This document shows, one piece after another, positions 37,960 through 47,562 of a stretch of 64,000 bases of DNA. Position 1 is the stretch's first letter. Every line of letters begins with the position of its first letter. Both the position numbers and the translations under genes were made by a program. Origin of the DNA: Sepioteuthis lessoniana (lineage: Eukaryota; Mollusca; Cephalopoda; Myopsida; Loliginidae); NCBI GenBank assembly GCA_963585895.1, contig OY757904.1, positions 91,323,572 through 91,387,571 of the forward strand, given 5' to 3'. The notes under the pieces were generated by a model. It worked only from the letters and a program-made list of their open reading frames with translations. It was not told where the DNA came from and did no database searches.

Positions 37960-38540
37960 ACTTTTAGAGCTAAGTGAGAAGTGCATTATATGTTGTTTCA
38001 GAAAACACTCTGAGGGAAGTAGAAACCTGTTGTCTTTCTATTGGCTCTGGAGCAATGGAAATTTCATTTAAATCTGTAATTTTGACTAGTCTTTCAGATT
38101 CAAAATGATATAACTGTTTAAGATGTGCCCATTTTGCAATTTGGCTTACTCCATCATCATCAAGATTAGTTCTGTTTTTTCTTTCAGCCACAAATTGCAG
38201 ATATTTTTCATTAGATGTACATAATCAAAAAGCAAATGTTTATCTTCAGTTAACCAAAGTTTTTCAGGAAGTGTAGGATATAATTAAAAAAAGGCTTGAT
38301 TTACTCAGTTGCCATCACATATAATAGCCTTTCATCAGCTGGTACAGGTGTGATGGCCTGGACTGTTAACTCAGTTTGTTCAAATAAAAAGGCTGATGTT
38401 AATTTTGAAATTGGAATCAGTTTTGGAAGAAATTTTGGACCCCCATTGAGATATATCAGCATTATACCAAGTACTGTTTGGGCAAGTAGAAATGAATTGT
38501 CAACTGATTTACCAAATAGTTGTTTGCTAATCATATAGCA
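37960..38540 (-). pseudogene. P-element-like (THAP/P family) transposase remnant
   Basis: Two minus-strand blocks belong to one decayed transposase. The first (38,534-38,301) includes TVLGIMLIYLNGGPKFLPKL and TELTVQAITPVPADERLL. The second, from about 38,280 in shifted frames, contains LPEKLWLTEDKHLLFDYVHL then KNICN, followed by QIAKWAHLKQLYHFE, ERLVKITDLNEISIAPEPIE and VFSETTYNALLT. These match the central catalytic and GTP-binding-insert region of P-element-type transposases common in invertebrates. Frameshifts and stops separate the blocks, the THAP DNA-binding domain is absent and no terminal repeats were found. It lies in an intron of the FERM gene, same strand. Confidence 0.75.
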
Positions 38541-38544
38541 ACAT

Positions 38545-40500
38545 TTTTTTTTATATATACTTCATCATGGAGAATTATGCACCCTTTTTGACTGGTATCA
38601 ATAGCATTAAATATAGATAACAAAAAAGATTTTGTAATAAAAATTGAAATATTGACATTAACTCCATGTAATAAAATTTATTTTTTTCTTTAATTCTAAT
38701 AAGTAAAATCATTACAGTTCACCAATTAGTAACTAATGTAATAAAAATGATCATTTATTCTTTAACTTTGAAATCAAAAGCATGAAGAAATTCGCCTTTT
38801 TTTCTTTTTTTTACTTTTAATGGAAATGTTCGATAAAGTTTTGATAGAGAAATGTTAACGAACCTTTCGCTATTAAAATTTTATTCAAATTTATTATTCA
38901 AACTTAAACTTTTAATAGATAAATGTTGACTTATGCTAATTTTTATCATGGTAAAAAACTTGAGAAAAATTAAACTTTAATTTCATTGATGTTACATTTT
39001 CACCCACACTAACAATGATTTTTTTTTTTTTTTTTTTTGATGATATCAAAAATAAATATCAAATCAAGTAATGACATTAAATTTATGAAAAAAAAACATG
39101 TAAAGCAAACTATTTTATTATAAAATGAATTTATAATAAAATAGTTTGCTTTACGTCTTTGAAGAAACTAAATTAAATTCTGTTCAAATTTGTTTAATGT
39201 TTTATTGTTTTGCTTCTTAAAATAAACACAAATTGTTCAAAAAGAATTCCATTTTATCAATAAACAATTCTTTAAACTTTAATTAAAAAATGTTGAACAA
39301 ACTCAAAAAGGGAAAATGCCAAAAATAAATTAAACTTTAATTTTAAAATGTCAAAGTTTTAAACTTAAGTAAATCTTTTTGTGCGAGTCAATTTCAGCCC
39401 CAAAGTTTCCTTTTTATAATGTAAATAAAAATAATGTATCAACTCAAACTAGAATAATCAAATATACTTACTTCATCTAAATAAATCCAATGATATTCCA
39501 ACCAAAGGTAAAAATTAGAAGATTCCTTTGAATTTCTTAAGCTGACAACACAAGGGTATATACACAGTACATAGCAGTTAGCTCAAACTGAAACTAAAAC
39601 GACCTAATTCTCTCTCTGCAATAAAACCTGCCTCCAGTCTAATGACTTGTGTACGCTATGACATGGCCAGTAGTATAGAATGCCATAATATATATATATA
39701 CACACACATACACATTTGTATATAAGATCCCTTTTTTTTTGTATGTTGAATTATAGCTCAGAAGAGATGTCATTGAGCATTAAAATCATACAAATACTTT
39801 AATATGTTTATAAAAGGACAAAGTACATCATTGTTTTCTTTTATTGATTGAATGATATAATTAAATAATTAAAAATCAATTGATTTGTGGAACTCTTCAC
39901 AATTCTTCATAAGTATAAACAAAAAACAGGGCAGAACTCTTCAGTTCAAGACCTGCAATGTTTAAATACCATGTAGATTCTATTCAATGCTATTTAAAAA
40001 ATTTCGTTTTGTACTTTAGCACTAATTATAAAAAAATAAAAATTTATTGGAGCCCAAAGGGTGTAGGGAGGGAAAAAAAATCATGAAAATGTTTCAAGTC
40101 TTTCACCAGGGATCATATTTTTATATATTATCTTAAATGAATAATAAAAAAGAAAAAACAATTAATAAAATAAAAGAATACTTTTCATTTGACTAGACAA
40201 AATCTTTCCACTAAAATAAGGACATATTTTTAATTTTTAGCTCACTTCTCTCTTTCTCTTTTCTAACCCAATCATTGGCATTCCTAAAATTGTTTTAGTG
40301 CAGTTATGGACCAAATACCTCAGCTAGTATATACATATATGTAAACATTACAATATTTCACGTCATTCACATCTGTTTTTCTTTCAATTAGATTTTGATA
40401 AATAAGAAAAATCTTACTTGGCGTGACCTTATTTACCATACATATATATTATATTATATTATACATAAACTAGCAAGAGATACTTTGAAATATTGTAACT
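38545..40500. other. No gene recognised; contains a perfect hairpin
   Basis: AT-rich FERM-gene intron. The only structured element seen is the hairpin at 39,100-39,154, listed separately. Confidence 0.5.
39100..39154. repeat. Perfect inverted repeat, 25-bp arms, 5-base loop
   Basis: The arms 39,100-39,124 and 39,130-39,154 are exact inverse copies; the left begins gtaaagcaaactatttta and the right ends tagtttgctttac. The loop is atgaa. No run of T follows that would make a polymerase III terminator obvious. Confidence 0.95.
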
Positions 40501-40503
40501 TAC

Positions 40504-40592
40504 CATACAAACAGGTGAGTACGCCTGTTTCCTTGGAATGTCATAATACCTTGATGCGTGATGCCCAAGTAGAGTTGATTCCCTTTCTGATC
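40504..40592 (-). CDS. FERM gene exon: FERM C lobe, first part (89 nt)
   Basis: Bounded on the minus strand by acceptor attattttcag and donor gtaagt. It starts in phase 0 and encodes DQKGNQLYLGITHQGIMTFQ then GNRRTHLFV, ending with two bases of a Trp codon completed by the next exon. LYLGITHQGI and FQGNRRTHLF correspond to the first strands of the FERM C lobe; FRMD3 and FRMD5 have FLGF....GFVVFQGNKRIH at the same place. Unbroken frame, canonical splice sites and domain fit make this a real exon of an active-looking gene. Confidence 0.9.
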
Positions 40593-41610
40593 CTGAAAAT
40601 AATTATGGAATATCTTTTTTTTAATTTCACAAATCACAATTATATATTTATTCTGTATTTCTGTTACTGATATTTTACAGGTTAAACAATTAATTCATTT
40701 TACCATTCATACATTTGTTAATTCTTAGTGCATTGAAAAACCATCAATGCTGAAAGTAGTACTTACCAAGACTATCTTCTTCTTATACTTTCTTTCTTCT
40801 ATTTGAAATTATTTCAATTGACTAATTTTCCTGCATTCTTAACTTGCTAATGGTAATAATGCCACTATCTTGAACTGATAGACAACCAGAAGTGCTAATG
40901 TATGCATAAATATTTCTGCCAAATATAACAGGAACTGCATTAATTAATAATGACAATTATGTCATCTTAGAAATTCAGACTTATGCTTGAAATTAATCCT
41001 CAATTTAGAAAATAAGAAAAGTAAGCATGAAGCAAAGTCTGGTGAGTATGAAAGGTGCTACATTTGTACAATCCTGTATTTTACTAAAAACCTGTTTAAT
41101 AATTTTTCAAATTGGCACTGACTTGTATAGACATCATCACTTTATTCTAGAAGTTATCATCAGTGCACATATTCATTTGAATTTTAAAATCAAAAAAGCC
41201 AATCTTAATGTTTTATATCACACTTCATACATTAGCAAAATTACATGCCTACATACCTGTAGAATTAATAATTATGGGGTGGGGCATAAGAATTAATTTT
41301 AATTTCTACCCTATACAGTAAGAATGTTAAATTAAAGACAAACATCTAATTTAGAATTATTTGACTTGTTCCTCTTTTTGTAGAAATCAGACAAACTCCC
41401 AAAAATAAAAGTAAATACATGTTCAAATCTCATTAGAGGTGGATTCTTTCTTTCTTGCTTGCTTAATGATGGAGGAATGTAGAAACAAAGTGCTGTAACA
41501 AATAATCATAAATGAGACAAGAAGTGAACACAGACCACAACTTATTCAAAGTTTGGCTTGAAACCCTAAAAAATGATCATGCAGAGAAGAATACAAGCTA
41601 TAAAAGATAC

Positions 41611-41698
41611 CTTCACTTGGTGTGGATCAACACCATACGTGTCCAGTGTGGATGCCTTCTTCAAGAAATTGTTTTCAGCTTCAGAAGGAACTTGTTTT
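41611..41698 (-). CDS. FERM gene exon: FERM F2 lobe end (88 nt)
   Basis: Minus-strand exon between acceptor tctgttttacag and donor gtatct. The first base completes an Ala codon from the upstream exon; 29 further codons read KQVPSEAENNFLKKASTLDT then YGVDPHQVK and end in phase 0. The pattern P.EAE..FL..A..L..YGVD.H is the FERM signature at the F2/F3 boundary throughout the band 4.1 superfamily. Confidence 0.93.
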
Positions 41699-41699
41699 C

Positions 41700-43618
41700 T
41701 GTAAAACAGAAACAGAGGGAAAATAATTCATCTCAAAAATATTTATAGTAAAAATTTATTCATTCTTAAAAGCAATATATTCAAAGAATTTCCATGGGTA
41801 ACTCTTTTAAAAAATTATTTCAAAGAGAAAATAGCATAAGTTTTGAATAAAGGAATGGAGGTTATTGTTTTCAGTTGTAACCAGTATTTGTTGAAACAAA
41901 CTTTTGTGGTCCCTTACAAAACTTTTACAACAAATACAGGGTGCCTTAAAGGTCAACTTGACATTTACAAATAACATTCCTTTTTCTTAATAATTAATTA
42001 TTCTTTATTTTTAAACTAAAAAAATTACAAAATGGAGATCAATTTGCTTTATATATGAGGAATTCTGCTATTTACAAATTCTCTATGACTTTTTATAATT
42101 CTTTAATTTTGACATTTTTTAAAACTATATCTTTGTGGTGACAATAATCACCACGGAAAATACATAAATACACACCCAGCCTATCATAATTTAATGGCTG
42201 ATATTGAATTACTGGGAAAAAAATCAGGGAACCCTTGATATATGTTTAAGACTTTCTTTTTATTAAAAATTTAAATTAAAAATAAATAAGTAAATAAATA
42301 ATAAAAGATAACAACATTAGTTGATAGAGCAAGTCACAATGAATTAAGGGGAGAGTATGCAAATAAAACAAAAGCCGAGGCGATGAGAGTTATTTCCCTT
42401 GAGCAATTCAAACGACGTTTTATTCAGAAATACCAAATAGCTCCCTTCGAATATTTGACATTTTTTAACGAACAAATTCAAAATAAATAATAGGACACTG
42501 TCTTTAATTTTAACATGGTTCTAATATTTAATGGATTTTTGTCCATTGAACCTCTTCCTTGTTTTTTTACCAAAATATTCTCATATACAACTTCCATAAG
42601 CAAAGAAACTCTTTTCCTGGTCTTTTTCTTTGGTAGCACAAAATCAAAAACACTATCAAACAAAAATCCTTTCAAACATTAACAAGTAACGTTAACTTTT
42701 AGCAATGTATGCAGCACATCCTGTTTCACGATTTCTTTTGATATTCAATGTTACAGTTCTTTTCCGCAAAATTTCTAAGATGACCTGAGTCTTTATTGAG
42801 CTGCAAATGCCACAGTAAGCTGAATTCTGTACTGGTCTGATTTTTATATAACTCTTGTAAATGTGGTAAGAATTATAAAGTTCAAACAAGCTACCCTCTG
42901 AAAGTCAAACTTGAGGAACATAAAAAGCCATCATTATCAAATGTGGATAAAAAAAATTCAAGTTAGATATGTTAGACAACATCTAGAGAAAGGTGAACAC
43001 TTACACTCTGGGATAAAGTCCAACACATAAACAGGGAATGCAGTTAGAAAGTGAGGAAAATCAAAAAACTGACAATGTCAAAATATCAGGTAAATCTAAA
43101 AATTAGACCAATACAGAGTTAAACTCAATATATTTTCACTGCTCAACAAATCAAAGGACACAAAATGGAGTTTTGTGAAAAGGAATTGAGAACAATTCTA
43201 TGTCAAAAGAAATTGAAACAAGATGTATTATACCTGTTATTAAAAATAATGGTTTACAAGAGTTGCAGTTAATATCTCAAAAATATTTTCTGTTTGATAC
43301 AATTTATGCTGAGTTCTACACCAAAGAGAAACCAGAAAAAGAATCTTCTTTTACAGGAGTTACATATTATACCTGAAGAAAGCTGAAAAATGTAACAAAA
43401 ACAAGTTCAGTTGCCTCAATAATTCTTAAGGCAGCTTTTAAAATCTGACAGATATACAACAGCATGAGTGACAAGACATTTCCAATGCACTGTATTATTC
43501 AGTTTTATTTTGAAAAGAAATTTTCAATAATTATGCAAAACCTAGAAACACTAGAAAAATATTAGACTATTCATTTTACAAAAATGCTACCATATCAACA
43601 GAGAAGGAAAACAACTTA
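41700..43618. other. FERM gene intron, no other gene
   Basis: AT-rich. On the minus strand a short motif ctcaagggaaataactctc lies at 42,385-42,403; I recall strings of this type as very common in mollusc genomes. A 65-codon minus frame at 42,478-42,675 has no recognisable domain. Confidence 0.5.
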
Positions 43619-43619
43619 C

Positions 43620-43740
43620 GCTAGGGTTTTGTGTAGTTCAGTAATTTGTTCTTCGATTTTTTGTGTCTGTTTCGGCAACATTTTGAATTGTGCGACATAA
43701 CCAGGCAAGTGGTCTTGTATGTCATAGTCCCCTAATTCAG
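43620..43740 (-). CDS. FERM gene exon: FERM F2 lobe (121 nt), FRMD3/FRMD5-like
   Basis: Minus-strand exon between acceptor cttatatttcag and donor gtaagt. After two bases of a split codon it reads ELGDYDIQDHLPGYVAQFKM, then LPKQTQKIEEQITELHKTL, ending with two bases of an Ala codon. ELGDYD..+...GYV..F...P.Q...+E..I.E+H is the F2 lobe signature of FERM proteins. The spacing HPPGYV, KxxQKLE and IVEIHK of FRMD3 and FRMD5 is closest by my recall. FERM proteins link membrane proteins to the cortical cytoskeleton. The four core exons join with matched phases into about 100 uninterrupted residues. Upstream exons for the F1 lobe were not found between here and the right edge. Confidence 0.93.
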
Positions 43741-44037
43741 CTGAAATATAAGATTACCCATAAATTAGTAGGACATTAAAACAAAATTAAATTTAAATAA
43801 ACCGATTCTACAAGAAAATATACAATTTTCCGAAATTTACTTATTCCCAAATATCTAAAGATCAACAATACTTGTTAAAAAACGATGAAATTTAAAAAAA
43901 AATTTTTTTAAATTGTCAAAGTAGTTCATTTTTTAATTATTTTATAATGATGATTTATAATAATATAGAGTTAAAGAGTTACGGTTTTTCACTGATCCTA
44001 ATTAAGAAATTCTAAATGTTTCATGTCAACTGTAGCC

Positions 44038-44137
44038 ATACAAGAAAATTCAACTTTGTTGGAGTGGGTAACACAATTCCCTCCAGAATTGTGTCACCCA
44101 CCCCAACAAAGTTGAATTTCTTTGGTATTTTCTTGTA
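44038..44137. repeat. Inverted repeat, ~33-bp arms plus outer pairing
   Basis: The inner arms end gtaacacaattc on the left and start gaattgtgtcaccc on the right, extending outward to aattcaactttgttgg and ccaacaaagttgaatt with about two mismatches. After a bulge the flanks tacaagaaaa and ttttcttgta also pair. A related right-half block (ccccaccacccgtcaaac, then tggtattttccagtagccc) occurs at 44,451-44,500. This suggests a small fold-back or MITE family. Confidence 0.7.
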
Positions 44138-44139
44138 GC

Positions 44140-44705
44140 CCAGGGCCTTGTGGTATCAAAAATCAAATTTTACCAACAAACTCATTCCCATTATACCAGA
44201 CACCCTCATATATGAAGAATAAAAGAGAGAGAAAGAAAAGGAAATCTGGATTTGGTGGGGAGAGGAAACCTTAAAACCAATAACCTTTCTTTGTATAGTC
44301 CAATTTCAATCAATATAATAAGGCTTTGTAGAGTAATGATCATTCTAGCCCAAAATTCCATTATAATCTTTGAAATCATGATTCAGAAATCAGAAAAAGC
44401 AAATCAATGGAAAAAACATTTCAAGGGCAACAATTGCATAAAAAATTATTTACCCCACCACCCGTCAAACTAAACTTGATTGGTATTTTCCAGTAGCCCT
44501 AACTCATATTCAACAATAACTTGCAAATATTACTTGCAAATATTTTTATTTTCACTTCAAATGCACCAGTTTTTACCACTTCTCCTGAATGGCATAAAAA
44601 AATCTTTATTTGGAGATAGTAAAGAATCTTAAACCAATAACTTCCCTATAATAAACTTGGTATCATTTTGTAGAATGATGATAGCTGTATTAGTCATTTT
44701 TATCA
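44140..44705. other. No gene recognised
   Basis: Apart from the half copy of the fold-back at 44,451-44,500, no feature is seen. Confidence 0.5.
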
Positions 44706-44708
44706 TAG

Positions 44709-45186
44709 GTTGGTTGGTTCCTTGCTTTGTTTTACGGCGTATCAACCCTTTTTGGGTCATTTAACACCAAATTAAGTCATTTTTGATAAAAGTTTCAATC
44801 AATTCAGTTTCGTGAAAGAACAGTTTTTTTTGTTTATACACAGTTACATGTCAAAACGGTTCTATTTCAAACAATCCAGTTTAGCATAAGTATGCAGTTT
44901 GAACACATAGATGTAAAAATAGTTAATTTAAAAAAAATCAGTTTTGTGTAATTACAGCTTAGTTCTATTTGACCCATAGATAGGACCCTATTAGGTGATA
45001 CCACTCCGGACCAGAGTGGACCTGGGACTGATGGCAATGAAAGGGTACTCCACATTCCCCAAAGCTACAGTATTACTGTAGCCTCACCATCAGAATGTTT
45101 AGTGTCATATTCAGGACACTTGTTGGGGGAGTCTTACCCCTCTGGAGAGACACAGTCAGTATATTCTGCAGGCCCAGCTGATTAGG
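44709..45186 (+). repeat. Repeat family A, copy A3 (full length)
   Basis: The head ttggttggttccttgctttg followed by ttacggcgtatcaaccctt resembles repeat heads I recall from mollusc genomes. The tail contains gaccagagtggacctggga, ttccccaaagctacag and ctgcaggcccagctga, the counterpart of the A1 tail. The middle has diverged from A1. No protein is encoded. Confidence 0.75.
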
Positions 45187-45479
45187 TCATTTTATCATAG
45201 GTAATAAATTACATAACTGATGATTCCATCACTGATGGGTCAATGCAAAAAGTCACAATTTCAAACTCAAGAAATTAAATTAAAAATTTATTAGAATAAA
45301 TCATCAAGATAAAGGATGATAATTTAATTAGAGGATACATATCAATTACTTCATGCTATATATAATGTTATGATAAATAAAACAGTAAATTACAAAAACA
45401 CAGTTCAAATTGTGAACCTTACATTTTTAACTGACTATAATAAAATTTGATGTTGATCTCAACTTTGTTTTTTTTTTAT

Positions 45480-46150
45480 TGAAAAAGATATCAATATCTA
45501 CTTAATGATATACTCCTGTTATCATTTGCTTCGAAATCTTTATCAGAATCCTCATTTCAACTGTCATTGTCAGCTGACATTTCATTTAAATCTCTATTGT
45601 CATCATTATTATCACTGTCAGATTCACTATCAAAATTTTCAAAACCATCAACAATTTGAACTGGCATGTCTCCACGACTCCAATGTAGTTTTATTTCATC
45701 ATTTTTAATTGAGTCTACCCATGCCCAATGACTGTTTGAGGCATATCAGGTTTACCAATACATGCCCGTTTTTGAATACCAGCTTGATAGCTGGCACAAT
45801 TTAAATGGCCCCACAGTGTAGCAATACACTCAAGTAAAATTTTCCTGATGTATTAAGAATTCCATCTTCCCAACTATATTTTGATTGCAACATGAAGAAT
45901 TTTAGTTCATTAATACTTAACTCATTCATTCATACACAGAACACAGGTAAATTCCTCAATGGAAGTTTCTTCATTTATTTGTCATAGCTCTCCTAACCTC
46001 ATAAATACCTTCAGAAAGTGCTTGATTTTTCAATAAATTTTACTGCTTCCACCTTTTTTTTCTCCTTAAAAGCACTTATCTCACAGCCAGAAGGCCAAGT
46101 AGAGCATTGTAAATTTTATTTTGGTGAATAGGTGGCTGGATAAGCATCTT
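45480..46150 (-). pseudogene. Broken fragment of a widespread invertebrate protein family (unnamed)
   Basis: In different minus-strand frames the segment reads TWPSGCEIS near 46,090, FIEEFTCVLCMNE near 45,960, NCASYQAGIQKRACIGKPDM near 45,800, and WVDSIKNDEIKLHWSRGDMP then a very acidic run (ESDSDNNDDN) near 45,720-45,590. The AYQAG....P.LP....GHGW block resembles a protein family seen in many copies in invertebrate genomes, probably transposon-related, but I cannot name it. Stops and frame changes show this copy is dead. No terminal repeats were found. Confidence 0.4.
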
Positions 46151-46154
46151 ATAG

Positions 46155-47055
46155 TTGATTTTTAGCATTTTTTTTTCTCTTTAAAAAAATCACCTTATAA
46201 CATGGCTTTTTTTTCTTCTTTTCCTCATGAAAATACAAATAGCTTTGCTTCTATTATGAACTAAGAATAAATTTCCTTTTCTTTGTTTTTCATTTCCTTT
46301 GTTTTAATTATGAAAATAAATTCTTCCCCTCCCCATTCCACAACTTTCAATCATTTTTCTAACATAAATTAGAGGATATTATTGGCCAAAAAATTCTATA
46401 ATGCATTGTTTGTTTTGGGGTTTTTTTTTTTTTTACAATAAACAACCTTTTACAATATCATTTTTCACAAATATCTCCAGTTGTATAGATTATACACAAA
46501 CATTTTTTTTTATATCAAAACCTCCGTGGAAAGAAATTGAAACAGAACATATATGGTTTGGAGTTTAATTGTTTGTTTGTTTTTTTAAGTCAAAGCAATA
46601 CACAGATCTACACATACACACAGATGGATCATCTTTATTAAATAAGATGAACAGAGTGACATTTTTCCATTTTTTGACATCTATTTCCATAGTACTTTTC
46701 AATAAGAGTAAAGTAAGTGTTTTTGCTCTTTTTTTTAAGGGGATTTCTTCAATTCAGTTATTTTTGGACTCATTTAATCATTTCTTTTTCCTTATATTTT
46801 CAACAATCAATAAGCGCTACTGATTTAGTATTAATAAACAACAGTGCCAATCATCCCCAATAAAATAAATTCAATAACAGCAATGTTTCCTGTAAAATCC
46901 AATTTAATGCATTCAGTTTTCTCTTTCAGTATTAGCACTTCAATGAAACTGTTACATAATAAACTTGAAATAATATTACTAAAATTGTGTTGGTGGATTT
47001 CTGTGTTCACATCCCTGTATGTATAAAATAATTTATAGTAAATAATGTTTATTAT
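46155..47055. other. No gene recognised
   Basis: AT-rich sequence with long T-runs; only short, low-complexity chance frames. Confidence 0.5.
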
Positions 47056-47059
47056 AAAT

Positions 47060-47289
47060 AAATTATATATAGAGCCTTTTCTGTGGTCATTTTTTTTTTT
47101 TTTGTTTTCTCCTTGTGTGGATGCGCAGGTTGGCTGCCGGGATGGGAGTTGGAGTTAGATCGATGCCAACTGGGTCATTTGGGTGAGGGGGTCTGATGTT
47201 GAAAGACCCGAAACCCCCCATGATCCCAAAGGAAACATCACTGACGACCCATCCCGAAGAATCAACTAAGATGTATGGTATAAATATAA
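47060..47289 (+). repeat. Left direct repeat of the LINE
   Basis: Runs from aattatatatagagcc to ggtataaatataa. It differs from the right copy by two substitutions (one near 47,073, one near 47,265) and by four bases in the T-run at 47,090-47,103. It contains a TATA-like ttatatatag at its 5' edge and a GC-rich segment with gacccgaaacccccc. The following element-specific leader repeats a gtgacga-type motif also present inside the repeat, which suggests the repeat is element 5' sequence rather than captured target DNA. Confidence 0.95.
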
Positions 47290-47562
47290 GTCTGGAATAA
47301 CCAGTGACGACCGAGAAAGAACGGGTGACAACCAAAGAAAAGATTTGGTGACGAACTGGAGAGACAGTTTGGCAGCCGGGAAGACGGCAATCGGGGCAAG
47401 ACGGGATAGCACCCCTAAATGCAATCTCCGTGAGGAGATACCTAAATACAAGCTACGGATATTCACACAGGAAAATACCCCCAGGGGATCCCGAGAGGGG
47501 GGGAGAATGAGGTCCCCAATAGGACGGACATACAGGAAACGGAATCGACCGACCAAAGGATT

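Noticed and set aside
40770-40830. Possible 32-base microexon (tttcaaatag / gtaagt) between two FERM exons
   Set aside because: In the phase required by the neighbouring exons it contains a stop codon, and the flanking exons already join in phase without it.
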